Source: Devosia sp.
GTDB taxonomy: Bacteria; Pseudomonadota; Alphaproteobacteria; Rhizobiales; Devosiaceae
NCBI GenBank assembly: GCA_015234425.1
Contig: JADGNE010000050.1
Span: forward strand, 62,001-126,000
DNA: 64,000 nucleotides
Direction of reading: 5' to 3'
Positions 34,916 to 43,704 of this stretch are shown here, in pieces. The position numbers and the translations under genes were made by a program. The notes beneath the pieces were generated by a model. It did not search any database. It was not told the DNA's origin and saw only the letters and a program-made list of their open reading frames with translations. Each line of letters begins with the position of its first letter. The stretch's first letter is position 1.

Positions 34916-35245
34916 CTAGAACCGGAGGGCCAGATAGACGCTCATGATGAAGAGCCCGGTGACGAAGGCCCAGCCAAAGGCGACGACGGCCGAGATCAGC
35001 GCCGAGGTCATCGACAGTGTGCCGCCGCTTTCCTGTCGCCAGCCCATCTGCAGCATGATGTAGGGCCCGCAGACCACGCTCATCACCAGATGCCCGACCG
35101 CCCCGAGAACGGTGCGGCCATCCATGCGCAGCATCGCCTCCTGCCGCGACAGCCACTGATAGAGATGGGTTCCGGCGCCAGCCACGGACAAGCCTACGCA
35201 CATGATGAAAGCGGCCAGCAAGAGTTCGCGCGTCATCCCTGTCAT
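34916..35245 (-). CDS. Small integral membrane protein of unknown function
   Basis: About 109 residues with four likely membrane segments (LLLAAFIMCVGLSVAGAGTHLYQW, then GAVGHLVMSVVCGPYIMLQ, ALISAVVAFGWAF and TGLFIMSVYLALRF). The start is either 35245 (MTGMTREL) or 35236 (MTRELL), neither with a strong ribosome site. It is a conserved-looking protein that I cannot assign. A CtrA-like box lies just upstream. Confidence 0.7.
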   Translation of the reverse strand: MTGMTRELLLAAFIMCVGLSVAGAGTHLYQWLSRQEAMLRMDGRTVLGAVGHLVMSVVCGPYIMLQMGWRQESGGTLSMTSALISAVVAFGWAFVTGLFIMSVYLALRF

Positions 35246-35281
35246 CCCCGCGTGAAGTCGACCCACCGACGGATCGCACAC

Positions 35282-35297
35282 TTAACGATTTGGTAAC
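35282..35297 (+). promoter_or_regulatory. CtrA-like box between divergent membrane genes
   Basis: TTAA-CGATTTG-GTAAC has one mismatch to TTAA-N7-TTAAC. It lies 60 bases before the gene at 35357 and about 37 bases from the divergent membrane gene, so it could serve either. Confidence 0.4.
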
Positions 35298-35356
35298 CAT
35301 ATTGCCGCTCCTATGAACTGTCATCTCCCGGCAGCAAACTTGGTTAACGCACGGCC

Positions 35357-36028
35357 ATGCCCGCATCGCCCCTGCCCGCAGCGCCCAATACCGGCGCCGG
35401 TCACATCGCCTATAATCTCGCGGGTATCTCGGTCATCGTGCTGATGATGGCGGTCGGGCTCGCCTATGTGGTGGATATGGCGGGGCGCAATGGAGCAGAC
35501 GGTAAGGGCAACGGCGCGAGTGCCATCACCCAGACCATCGGTGGACGCGATCTGACGATTCCCGAAAACTGGTTCCGCTATGGCGAACAGATGCGCCCGG
35601 GCTTCGTCACCCAGATCGATCTCGATGTTGCCGTCACCCTGCCCGGCTTCGACCTGCCCGTGCCCGTCAACGTCACCATCCTGCCGCGCAGCCGCGCACG
35701 CGCCAGCAGCGTGCTGCTCGACGCGGTCTATCTGCATCAGTTTGACGACGGAATGGTGAGTGGCGTGCCCGGGCTCGTTGGCAAGCCGCTCAAACATGGC
35801 GCGGGCTATGTGGGGGAGACGGTGTGGTATGACGCGCTGTCGCCCAACCCGTTTGTTGCCAAATGCGCTGCGCCGATAGAGTCGGGAAAGCCTGCACGCT
35901 GTCTGCGCACGGTGCAATTATCATCCGGCCTTGCGGCTATCTATGGATTTGACGGTGCGGCGCTGGCGGGCTGGCGGGATTTTGACGCGGCCATGGCGCT
36001 TCGCCTCGAAACAATCGGGGCGCTTTAG
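35357..36028 (+). CDS. Membrane-anchored protein of unknown function
   Basis: A 223-residue protein with one N-terminal membrane anchor (AGISVIVLMMAVGLAYVV, about residues 22-39) and a large outer domain. The outer domain has GRDLTIPENWFRYGEQM, several beta-rich segments and a likely disulfide pair (FVAKCAAPIE and ARCLRTVQ). I do not recognise a family. Confidence 0.72.
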   Translation: MPASPLPAAPNTGAGHIAYNLAGISVIVLMMAVGLAYVVDMAGRNGADGKGNGASAITQTIGGRDLTIPENWFRYGEQMRPGFVTQIDLDVAVTLPGFDLPVPVNVTILPRSRARASSVLLDAVYLHQFDDGMVSGVPGLVGKPLKHGAGYVGETVWYDALSPNPFVAKCAAPIESGKPARCLRTVQLSSGLAAIYGFDGAALAGWRDFDAAMALRLETIGAL

Positions 36029-36074
36029 GTAAGCCAGGGGCGGTGACGCATTTGCGCACACCGCCGGCAATGGC

Positions 36075-36293
36075 TCAGTCCAGATCTTCGAGGTCGATAT
36101 CGAGGATGGACATCGAGAACATGTAGGACTTGTCGCCGTCCTCGTCGTCCGCATGAATCAGGCCGATCGACTCATCACCGATGAAGACCTCGACGGAGTC
36201 ATTGAGCTTGGGGCGCGGGCGCACGTCGATGTTCTTGTTGTTGAATGTGCGCTGCAAAAAGGTCTGCAGCTTGATGATTTCGGGATGGTTCAC
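36075..36293 (-). CDS. DUF3126 family protein
   Basis: A 72-residue acidic protein matching the DUF3126 family of alphaproteobacteria (LQTFLQRTFNNKNIDVRPRP, VEVFIGDESIGLIH, and an acidic end ILDIDLEDLD). It is usually next to cysE, as here (113 bases downstream of it). Function unknown. Confidence 0.85.
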   Translation of the reverse strand: MNHPEIIKLQTFLQRTFNNKNIDVRPRPKLNDSVEVFIGDESIGLIHADDEDGDKSYMFSMSILDIDLEDLD

Positions 36294-36406
36294 GAGAGGG
36301 TCCTGACGTTGTTATTGGCCGGCAATCTAGTGGCTGGCCAAGCGCTGACAACCCCCGGCGCGGCCATTTTATCGGTAACAAACCCGGCGCGGCCCTTGCC
36401 TCGACC

Positions 36407-37234
36407 TCAACCGTTTGTGTCGTGGACGAGGACCATCTGGTCCATGATGAGCGCTGGCTGTGCACAACCGGCCTCACCGATCACCTTGGCCGGAACACCG
36501 GCGACAGTCGTGCGCGGCGGCACTTCCTTGAGCACCACGGAGCCTGCGCCGATGCGCGAGCAGTCGCCCACGACGATATTGCCCAGCACCTTGGCGCCGG
36601 CACCGATGAGCACGCCATTGCCGATCTTGGGGTGACGATCCTGATCAGACTTGCCCGTGCCGCCCAGCGTCACGTTCTGCAGCATGGAGACATTATCGCC
36701 AACGACTGCGGTCTCGCCGATCACGAGGCCCGTCCCGTGATCGAGCATGATGCCGCGGCCCATGGGGACCGCCGGATTGATATCGACCTGGAACACCTGG
36801 CTCGACCGGCTCTGGAGATAGAGCGCGAAGTCGCGGCGACCGGCGCGGAACATGGCGTGGGCAAAGCGATGCGTCTGGATCGCCTGATAGCCCTTGAAGA
36901 ACAGCAGCGGCTCGACGGCGCGGTGACAGGCCGGATCGCGCTCCATCGTCGCGGCGAGGTCGGCACGCGCCGCTTCACCGATGACGGGGTTGTCCCGCAG
37001 CACCTCGACCAAGGTCTGGCGGATGATATCAGCTGAGACATCCTCATGGCCGAGACGGGTTGCCAGGCGATGCGCCAGCGCGTCTTCGAAGCTGTCGTAG
37101 TTGAGAATGGTGGAGAGAACGAGATTGGCCAGCGGCGGTTCTGCGTCCAGAATCTGCTGCGCGCCCGCGCGAACGGCTTCCCAAACGGGATCGACCGTCT
37201 GAATTTGCGAGGTCTTCTTCGCACTGCTGCTCAT
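36407..37234 (-). CDS. cysE: Serine O-acetyltransferase
   Basis: First step of cysteine synthesis, 275 residues. The start at 37234 (MSSSAKKTSQIQ) follows GGAG. The N-terminal helical domain precedes the left-handed beta-helix. Diagnostic sequences are DINPAVPMGRGIMLDHGTGL (active-site His and Asp, about residue 165), ETAVVGDNVSMLQNVTLGGT and IGAGAKVLGNIVVGDCSRIGAGS. It catalyses transfer of acetyl from acetyl-CoA to L-serine. Confidence 0.95.
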   Translation of the reverse strand: MSSSAKKTSQIQTVDPVWEAVRAGAQQILDAEPPLANLVLSTILNYDSFEDALAHRLATRLGHEDVSADIIRQTLVEVLRDNPVIGEAARADLAATMERDPACHRAVEPLLFFKGYQAIQTHRFAHAMFRAGRRDFALYLQSRSSQVFQVDINPAVPMGRGIMLDHGTGLVIGETAVVGDNVSMLQNVTLGGTGKSDQDRHPKIGNGVLIGAGAKVLGNIVVGDCSRIGAGSVVLKEVPPRTTVAGVPAKVIGEAGCAQPALIMDQMVLVHDTNG

Positions 37235-37324
37235 GGCGCCAGTCTCCACTTCATCGAGAAGTGACGATATAAGCCATTCTCTTGCCCAAGACAAAGCCCC
37301 GACGGTGGGTTTGGTTCACGTTCT

Positions 37325-38086
37325 TTACGCGGGAGAGAAATTTCTTCCGAGAAAAGCCAGCGCAGCTTCCTTGAACTTGGTGTCGCCGGTGGCGCGCATA
37401 TGGTCCCTACGGGGAATCACAAAGGCTTCACCGGCGGGCAGGAGTTCCGCCAATTGCTCGGGTGGACCGGCCATCTCGTCGGCCTCGCCGACCGCGACCA
37501 GCACCGGCACCTCGATCCGGCGGACATCGGCACGGAACATGGGCTGGCGCGACGTCTCCATGCAGGCCGCAAGGGCTTCGCGATCCGAGCCGGTGTGATC
37601 GGCAAAGATTCGGAACTGGCGGGCCGTGGGGTGGGTCAGGCCGGCCAGCGCCGGTGCCCGCAGGCCGGCGATGATGTCATTGCCGTCGGTCAGCCCATTG
37701 ATGAGGTTCATACCCATGCCGCCGAAGATCGCGGCGACGACGCGCTCGGGATGGTCGTAGGCGAGAAAGGCGGCGATCCGCGCGCCCATGGAATAGCCGA
37801 GCAGCGCCGCCCGTTCGATGCCCAGATGATCAAGCAGCGCCAGCGCGTCGTCTGCCATCATGTTGGGGTAATAGGCGTCCGGGTCATGCGGCTTTTCGGA
37901 GGCGCCATGGCCGCGATTGTCGAGCGTGATGGCGGTGTAGCCCGCATCGACAAGGGTCTGGACCCAGCCGGTATCGATCCAGTTGACCTTGCCGCTCGAG
38001 GCGAAGCCATGGATGCACAGCACCGGCGGGCCATTGCCGGCCGCTTCATAGGCAAGGGAGAGACCACTGGTTTGAAAGACGGGCAT
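37325..38086 (-). CDS. Alpha/beta hydrolase
   Basis: A 253-residue alpha/beta-fold hydrolase. Oxyanion HGF motif is PVLCIHGFASSGKVNW (about residues 22-37), and the nucleophile elbow is LLGYSMGARIAAF (Ser about residue 104). The acid lies in AVGEADEMAGPPE and the His in PRRDHMRATG near the C-terminus. The start at 38086 (MPVFQTSGLSL) omits 8 weak upstream residues. Substrate unknown. Confidence 0.88.
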   Translation of the reverse strand: MPVFQTSGLSLAYEAAGNGPPVLCIHGFASSGKVNWIDTGWVQTLVDAGYTAITLDNRGHGASEKPHDPDAYYPNMMADDALALLDHLGIERAALLGYSMGARIAAFLAYDHPERVVAAIFGGMGMNLINGLTDGNDIIAGLRAPALAGLTHPTARQFRIFADHTGSDREALAACMETSRQPMFRADVRRIEVPVLVAVGEADEMAGPPEQLAELLPAGEAFVIPRRDHMRATGDTKFKEAALAFLGRNFSPA

Positions 38087-38255
38087 GGGAAGGTCCTTTC
38101 GCGGTGCCATGTTTAGCGGGCCGGACGGCGAAGGACCAGAGGGGCTGAGCAGGCAGCGGGCCGCGCCTCTGCATCAAAGACCCAGAGCGCCCCTTTTCAT
38201 CCCGGCTCGGCTTGGCTATGGTCCGCGCAAAATCCCGACCTCACAGGTTTTGACC

Positions 38256-38501
38256 ATGGCACACGGTTCCACGCCTCACTTCCACAATTCCACCGGCCTT
38301 GCCCGTATCGAGATCGGCTCGAAGGAATTCAAGTGCGTTGGCGCCCTGCCCCCGTTCGACCACCCGCACATCTACCTCGACATGGGCAAGGACGATGAGA
38401 TCGTCTGCTCCTATTGCTCGACGCTCTATGTGTACAAGGCCGAACTCGGCGGCGGACATGCGAACCCGGCTTCCGCGGTGTTCACGGACGCTGCCGCCTG
38501 A
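38256..38501 (+). CDS. NDUFS6-like zinc-finger protein (CHCC domain)
   Basis: An 81-residue protein with the CHCC zinc finger of the complex I accessory subunit NDUFS6: FKCVGALPPFDHPHIYLDMG, then EIVCSYCSTLYVY, giving Cys, His, Cys and Cys ligands. In alphaproteobacteria it accompanies or modifies NADH dehydrogenase. It lies 9 bases before the flavin monooxygenase gene. Confidence 0.9.
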   Translation: MAHGSTPHFHNSTGLARIEIGSKEFKCVGALPPFDHPHIYLDMGKDDEIVCSYCSTLYVYKAELGGGHANPASAVFTDAAA

Positions 38502-38510
38502 GTTAGTCCC

Positions 38511-39692
38511 ATGCCCGCCCTGGGCCGTAATTATATCATTGCGGGCGCCGGCATCACCGGCCTGACCCTGGCGCTGACGCTGGCCAAGTTCGGCGCCAAT
38601 GTGACCGTGCTCGAGCGCGCCGAAGCCTTGCAGGAGTTCGGCGCCGGTATTCAGGTCAGTCCCAATGCCCGGCGCATCCTCGACCGGCTTGGCCTCAGCG
38701 AGGCATTGTCCCTGAGCAGCCTCGAACCGCTCGCCCTCGACACCTACGCCAGTGGCGCGACGAAACCCCTGGTCAGTCTTGAACTCGGACCGCTCATGCG
38801 CGAGCGGTTTGGGGCGCCCTATGCGGTGATGCACCGGGCCGATCTTGCCGAGGCGCTCTACAAGGCGACGCGGCGCTTTGCTAATATCGATGTGCTCTTT
38901 GGCGTGCGCCACTGGGATGCCCGTTCGGATGAGCGCGGCGTTGCAGTGGATATCGAGCGGGCCAGCGGCCAGACCCAGACCCTTCGGGCGCTCGCGCTGC
39001 TGGGGGCCGATGGGGTGCATTCTCAAACGAGGCAAGCAATCCTCGGCGGCCCGGCCGCAGCCTTTGGCGGACGCGTTGCCTGGCGTACGCTGGTGCCCTT
39101 CGAAGCCGTTGCCGGGCAGATCGCCATGGATCGGGTTTCGGTGTTTTTCAGCAGCGGCCATCATCTGGTCTGCTATCCCCTGCCGCACCGTAAGCAGGTC
39201 AATCTGGCGATATTTTTGCCCGGCTCGGCCGATAAGGCGCAGGCCTTTCCTTCCGTGCGGACACGTGGCGGGCCGATCGTTGCGCTGATGAATGCGGCGG
39301 GCGACAGCTGGACGCCCTGGCCCTTGCACACCGTGACCACGCCGATCTGGCACAGGGGCAATATCGGCATCATTGGCGATGCCGCCCATGCCATGGTGCC
39401 ATTTCAGGCACAGGGGGCGGCAATGGGCATTGAAGATGCCGCCGTACTGGCGCCGCTGTTGGTGGAAAGCCAAGGCGCCGAAGCCGCTCTCGCGCGCTTT
39501 GCCAGCCTTCGACAGCCACGCGTGGCAAAGATTTCCGCACTCTCGGCCAGCAATGGCCGCATTTTCCATATGCCATGGCCGCTGTCGCTGGGTCGCAATA
39601 TGATCATGCGGCTTCAGGGGCGCCGTGCGCATCTGCGCCGGCTGGGATGGATTTATGGGCACGATGTAGGCAATGGTCCTGCGCATTCGTGA
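38511..39692 (+). CDS. FAD-dependent monooxygenase (salicylate hydroxylase/UbiH type)
   Basis: A 393-residue group A flavoprotein monooxygenase. The FAD site is IIAGAGITGLTLALTLAKFG (residues 9-28) with NVTVLERAEAL. The second motif is GIIGDAAHAMVPFQAQGAAMG (about 285-305). It has the aromatic ring-hydroxylase architecture. The substrate is not evident; it could act on an aromatic compound or on ubiquinone precursors. It is encoded with the zinc-finger protein, as in related genomes. Confidence 0.85.
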   Translation: MPALGRNYIIAGAGITGLTLALTLAKFGANVTVLERAEALQEFGAGIQVSPNARRILDRLGLSEALSLSSLEPLALDTYASGATKPLVSLELGPLMRERFGAPYAVMHRADLAEALYKATRRFANIDVLFGVRHWDARSDERGVAVDIERASGQTQTLRALALLGADGVHSQTRQAILGGPAAAFGGRVAWRTLVPFEAVAGQIAMDRVSVFFSSGHHLVCYPLPHRKQVNLAIFLPGSADKAQAFPSVRTRGGPIVALMNAAGDSWTPWPLHTVTTPIWHRGNIGIIGDAAHAMVPFQAQGAAMGIEDAAVLAPLLVESQGAEAALARFASLRQPRVAKISALSASNGRIFHMPWPLSLGRNMIMRLQGRRAHLRRLGWIYGHDVGNGPAHS

Positions 39693-39773
39693 CTTTTCGG
39701 GGATTGCCTTGCGCCATGCGCCCGTGTCAATTGCGGCCAAGGCCACTGACGGAACGAAGGGATCGATAACCGC

Positions 39774-41096
39774 ATGCAATCTGCGACGCGCTCCCGACTA
39801 ACCCTCACGTGCATTCTCGTGACTATCCTGCTCGACATGATCGGCGTGGGCATCATTGTGCCCGTTCTGCCCGAACTGCTCGAGGAGTTGACCGGCGGCA
39901 GCGTGGCCCAGGCGGCCGTGATCGGCGGCTATCTCGTTTTCGCCTATGCCTTCATGCAGTTCGTGTTTTCGCCTGTGCTCGGCAATCTCTCGGACCGGTT
40001 CGGGCGGCGTCCAATCCTGCTGGCGTCGCTCCTGGGGCTGACTTTCGACTACCTGATGATGTCGATCGCCCCCTTCGTCTGGTATCTCTTCATCGGGCGC
40101 ATCATTGCCGGTATCGCCGGCGCGGCCCTCGCCACGGCCACCGCCTATATGGCCGACATCACCCCGCCCCATAAGCGCACGCACCGCTTTGGCCTCATTG
40201 GCGCGGCCTTTGGGCTCGGGTTCATCATCGGCCCGGTGATCGGCGGCGAGCTCGGCGAATTTGGCCCGCGCGTGCCGTTCTACGCAGCGGCTGGTCTCGC
40301 CTTCGCGAACTTCCTCTTTGGTCTCTTCGTTTTACCGGAAAGCTTGCCAAAAGCCTCGCGCCGCAAGTTTGACATCCGCCGCGCCAATCCACTGGGCGCT
40401 GTGCTGGCGCTGCGGAAATATCCGTCCGTGCTGTGGCTGCTCGGTGTGCTCTTTTTCTTCCAGCTTTCGGCGCAGGCACTGCCGACTGTGTTCTCCTATT
40501 TCACCGTGGAAGTGTTCAATTTCAGCTCCTCGATGATCGGTCGCACGCTCGGCGGCTTTGGGCTGGGCTTCGCCATCAGCCAGGCGGTGATCGCCGGACC
40601 GCTCTCCAAGGGCATTGGCGAGCCGGCTGTGGCCATGATCGGGCTTCTGGCCGCCGTGGCTGCCTTTGCCGGCGTTGGGATGTCCGGCGAGGTCTATCAG
40701 CTCTACCTCTTCATTCTCGTGGGGACGGTCAGCGGGCTGGCGCCTCCGGCGATCAATGGCGTGCTGTCGCGCCAGGTGCCCGACAACAGCCAGGGCGAAC
40801 TGCAGGGCGCGGTCAACGCCGCAAGCTCGCTGGCGACCATTATCGGCCCGCTCGCCGCCACGCAGATCTTTTCCTACTACACCACGACGCCCGAGACGCA
40901 CGGCTACTTCCCCGGTGCGCCCTTCGTGGCCGCCAGCGTGAGCGTGGCCCTGGCGCTGATTCTCTTCGGCTTCACCGCCTGGCGCTTTGAGCTGGGTCGC
41001 CGCCCGAGCATCGCCGACCACCCGCACACACCCGAGATGGCTCCGCCGGGCCAGGTGCGCGTGCCACCGCTCGAAGACGATCCGGACACACGCTGA
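39774..41096 (+). CDS. MFS transporter, TetA-like exporter
   Basis: A 440-residue, 12-segment transporter. The loop 2-3 motif A is VLGNLSDRFGRRPILLASLL (about residues 67-86), and motif C is FGLGFIIGPVIGGELGEFG (about 145-163), characteristic of drug/H+ antiporters such as TetA(A)-type proteins. The C-terminus is a charged tail. Probable efflux of a small molecule; a resistance phenotype is not shown. Confidence 0.88.
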   Translation: MQSATRSRLTLTCILVTILLDMIGVGIIVPVLPELLEELTGGSVAQAAVIGGYLVFAYAFMQFVFSPVLGNLSDRFGRRPILLASLLGLTFDYLMMSIAPFVWYLFIGRIIAGIAGAALATATAYMADITPPHKRTHRFGLIGAAFGLGFIIGPVIGGELGEFGPRVPFYAAAGLAFANFLFGLFVLPESLPKASRRKFDIRRANPLGAVLALRKYPSVLWLLGVLFFFQLSAQALPTVFSYFTVEVFNFSSSMIGRTLGGFGLGFAISQAVIAGPLSKGIGEPAVAMIGLLAAVAAFAGVGMSGEVYQLYLFILVGTVSGLAPPAINGVLSRQVPDNSQGELQGAVNAASSLATIIGPLAATQIFSYYTTTPETHGYFPGAPFVAASVSVALALILFGFTAWRFELGRRPSIADHPHTPEMAPPGQVRVPPLEDDPDTR

Positions 41097-41194
41097 CGGG
41101 GCAACACGCCCGCTCTCTGCTTCGTGACTGCCCAGCAGCGCCGAGCTGGCGCAGACTGCTCCCCGATGCATCCATGCAACGAGAGGAGGCAGTC

Positions 41195-41587
41195 ATGGCC
41201 CTCAGTGGAATTGGCCGTCGCACCACCGTATTGGCGGGCGCCCTGATCGGCGCGACAACGCTCGCCGGCACCGCCCTCGCCCATCACGGCTGGAGCTGGG
41301 CGGAAGCCGGAATGATCGAACTCACCGGCACGATTTCGTCGATCACCATTGCCCCGCCCCATCCGATCATCGAGGTGGACGCCGATGGCGAAATCTGGAC
41401 GGTGGAGCTGGGCAATCCCGGCCTGACCGAGCGCTCTGGCTTTGTCGAGGGTGTGGCTCAAGTGGGCGAGGAAATCATCGCGCTTGGCAATCGCGCCGAG
41501 GACGGCTCGACCCGCATGAAGGCGGTGCGCATCACCATCGGCGAGGACGTCTACGACATTTATCCCGACCGCATTCCCGCCGAATAG
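41195..41587 (+). CDS. Secreted DUF6152 family protein
   Basis: A 130-residue exported protein. The signal peptide is in MALSGIGRRTTVLAGALIGA and the mature start is HHGWSWAEAG after ALA. The fold pattern (ELTGTISSITIAPPHPIIEV, ITIGEDVYDIYPDRIP) matches the DUF6152 family, often found near heavy-metal or copper-related membrane proteins. The HH at the mature start could bind metal. It follows a strong GAGAGGAGG site and is 3 bases before the next membrane gene. Confidence 0.8.
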   Translation: MALSGIGRRTTVLAGALIGATTLAGTALAHHGWSWAEAGMIELTGTISSITIAPPHPIIEVDADGEIWTVELGNPGLTERSGFVEGVAQVGEEIIALGNRAEDGSTRMKAVRITIGEDVYDIYPDRIPAE

Positions 41588-41590
41588 ACG

Positions 41591-42055
41591 ATGTGGGAGG
41601 CTCTGTCTCTGTGGCCGGGCGCCGTAGCGATGCGGCAGTCCTCGACGCTTTATATTTTCGTGAACGCCGGCCACATTCTTGCGATCGGGCTGATCCTCGG
41701 CCCGGTGCTGGCGCTCGACGCGCGGCTCCTGGGCCTTTTCAGGCAGGTACCGCTCAGCGTGATCGGGCCCTATCTCGCCAACACCGCCAGGCTCGGCGTC
41801 GCGCTAGCCCTTATGACCGGCGCGGCATTGTTTTCGGTACGGCCGGCCGATTACATCAACAATTTGGCCTTTCTCATAAAGCTCGGCATTGTGGCGCTGG
41901 CAATTGCGAACGCCGTGCTGATCAATCGTGGGCGGGGATGGCGGGATGCCACCGCCGGAAAAGACATCGCCGCCAGCCTGCAGATGCAGGCGGTGGCGAG
42001 TGGTGCATTGTGGATCGCGGCCCTGGTGGCGGGCCGCTGGATCGGGTTTCTCTAG
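41591..42055 (+). CDS. Integral membrane protein, DUF2214/DUF6644-like
   Basis: A 154-residue protein with about four membrane segments (LYIFVNAGHILAIGLILGPV at 20-40, then VALALMTGAALFS, FLIKLGIVALAIANAVLI and ALWIAALVAGRWIGFL). A His in the first segment (AGHILAIG) is conserved in the family. Paired with the DUF6152 gene, whose stop lies 3 bases upstream. Function unknown. Confidence 0.75.
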   Translation: MWEALSLWPGAVAMRQSSTLYIFVNAGHILAIGLILGPVLALDARLLGLFRQVPLSVIGPYLANTARLGVALALMTGAALFSVRPADYINNLAFLIKLGIVALAIANAVLINRGRGWRDATAGKDIAASLQMQAVASGALWIAALVAGRWIGFL

Positions 42056-42070
42056 CCCTAGGTCGGCGAC

Positions 42071-43489
42071 TTAGTTCCCGAGCGTCGACGGCCAGGTGCC
42101 GTGCAGATCCTTGCCGCGACCGACGATCTCAAAGCCGTGGGCGCCGAAGAAATCGCGCTGGCCCTGCGTGAGATTGGCTGTGCCGAGCGCCTGGCGGTAG
42201 CTGTCGAAATAGCTCAGCGAGGCGGACAGGCAGATCATCGGGAATTCGCCAACGGCCGCGGCGGCCACAACCTTGCGCAGCGCCGGGTGGCTGTCCTTCA
42301 TGATCTCGACGAAGTCGGGAACGACAAGCAGGTTGACCGCTTCGCCCTTGGCATAGGCCGAGCTCATCTGGTCGAGGAAGCGCGAGCGGATAATGCAACC
42401 GGCGCGCCAGATCTTAGCAATCGTGGCCAGCGGCAGCGACCAGCCGAATTCTTCCGAGGCCTTGGCGATGACGGCAAAGCCCTGGGCGTAGGACACGATC
42501 TTGCCGGCGAGGAGCGCCTTTTCAAGATCTTCCAGCGTCACATCTGTCTTGGCGCGGTTGGGCTTGCCATAGATAGCTTCGGCAGAAACGCGCTCATCCT
42601 TGCGGGAGGAGATGGAGCGGGCAGCGACGGCGCCCTCGATGGCGGTGGCAGGCACGCCCATCTGCTGGGCGACAACGGCGGACCACATGCCGGTGCCCTT
42701 CTGGCCGGCCTTGTCGAGGATGAGATCAACCAGCGGCTGGCCGGTTTCGCCGTCGACGGCGTCCAGCACGTGCCCGGTGATTTCGATCAGGTAGGAATTG
42801 AGCGGACCCTTGTTCCATTCCTTGAAGACTTCAGCGCAGGCCTTTGGCGTCATGCCCAGACCGTCACGCATCACGCCATAGATCTCGGCGATCATCTGCA
42901 TGTCGCCATATTCGATCCCGTTATGGATCATCTTGACGAAATGGCCGGCGCCACCTTCGCCCAGATATGCGCAGCAGCTTTCGCCATTGAACTGCGCCGC
43001 AATGGCGGTGAGGACCGCCTCAGCATTGTGCCACTGCTCCTTGGAGCCGCCGACCATGATCGACGGGCCGTGGCGGGCACCCTCTTCACCGCCGGAAACG
43101 CCGACGCCGAGATAGCCGATATTCTTGGGCTTGAGGTAGTCGAAGCGGCGCTGCGTGTCGGTATAAAGCGAGTTGCCGCACTCGATGATGGCATCGCCCG
43201 GCTCGAGATGGGGCAGCAGCTGCTCGATCATGTCGTCGACCGGCTGGCCGGCCTTGACCATGATGATGATGGAGCGCGGTGCCTTCACCGTCTGCACGAA
43301 GTCGGCAAGGTCATATTTCGGGATGGTCTTGCCATCCAGGCCCTGCGCCTTGGCATCGGCCATGTGCTCATCGATGCGGCCGGCCGACCGGTTGTGGACG
43401 GCCACGGTGTAGCCCTTTTCGGCGATGTTGAGCGCCAGGTTGGAACCCATTACCGCCAGGCCAATCAGGCCGATATCCGCAGTCGACAT
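42071..43489 (-). CDS. gnd: 6-phosphogluconate dehydrogenase, decarboxylating
   Basis: A 472-residue enzyme that makes ribulose 5-phosphate from 6-phosphogluconate. The start at 43489 follows GGAAGGA and gives the NADP-binding MGSNLALNIAEKGYTVAVHN. Substrate-binding residues lie in GVSGGEEGARHGPSIMVGG (about 125-143) and HFVKMIHNGIEYGDMQMIAE. The C-terminal IICLSASLSYFDSYRQ and NLTQGQRDFFGAHGFE are typical. Divergent from the gluconate 5-dehydrogenase gene. Confidence 0.96.
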   Translation of the reverse strand: MSTADIGLIGLAVMGSNLALNIAEKGYTVAVHNRSAGRIDEHMADAKAQGLDGKTIPKYDLADFVQTVKAPRSIIIMVKAGQPVDDMIEQLLPHLEPGDAIIECGNSLYTDTQRRFDYLKPKNIGYLGVGVSGGEEGARHGPSIMVGGSKEQWHNAEAVLTAIAAQFNGESCCAYLGEGGAGHFVKMIHNGIEYGDMQMIAEIYGVMRDGLGMTPKACAEVFKEWNKGPLNSYLIEITGHVLDAVDGETGQPLVDLILDKAGQKGTGMWSAVVAQQMGVPATAIEGAVAARSISSRKDERVSAEAIYGKPNRAKTDVTLEDLEKALLAGKIVSYAQGFAVIAKASEEFGWSLPLATIAKIWRAGCIIRSRFLDQMSSAYAKGEAVNLLVVPDFVEIMKDSHPALRKVVAAAAVGEFPMICLSASLSYFDSYRQALGTANLTQGQRDFFGAHGFEIVGRGKDLHGTWPSTLGN

Positions 43490-43671
43490 ACATACAGTCC
43501 TTCCGAAGACAAATTCTGTCCAGTCAAGCGCACAATGGGCGCGACACGTGCGGCAAATGACCACAATCTGACCGGAGATGAAAGGCCTTGGAATGCATTA
43601 ATTGGCGAAAACCGCCATCTTGTATGGAAGATTTAACGCTTGGCTTGCATTCCGTTCGCCCCACTGGATAA

Positions 43672-43681
43672 GTGACGTCAC
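43672..43681. promoter_or_regulatory. Palindromic GTGACGTCAC in the gnd/gluconate divergent promoter region
   Basis: A perfect 10-base palindrome lies 24 bases upstream of the gluconate dehydrogenase start, within AAGTGACGTCACACTT. It is a plausible operator for the divergent gluconate genes, with no regulator identified in the window. Confidence 0.4.
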
Positions 43682-43704
43682 ACTTTACGTGGGGGGCCAA
43701 TTGA

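Noticed and set aside
41137..41151. Hairpin GCGCC-GAGCT-GGCGC after the MFS gene as a terminator
   Set aside because: Stem is short and no T run follows.
42101..43636. Plus-strand open frame of 511 codons
   Set aside because: Antisense shadow of gnd, which has clear family motifs.
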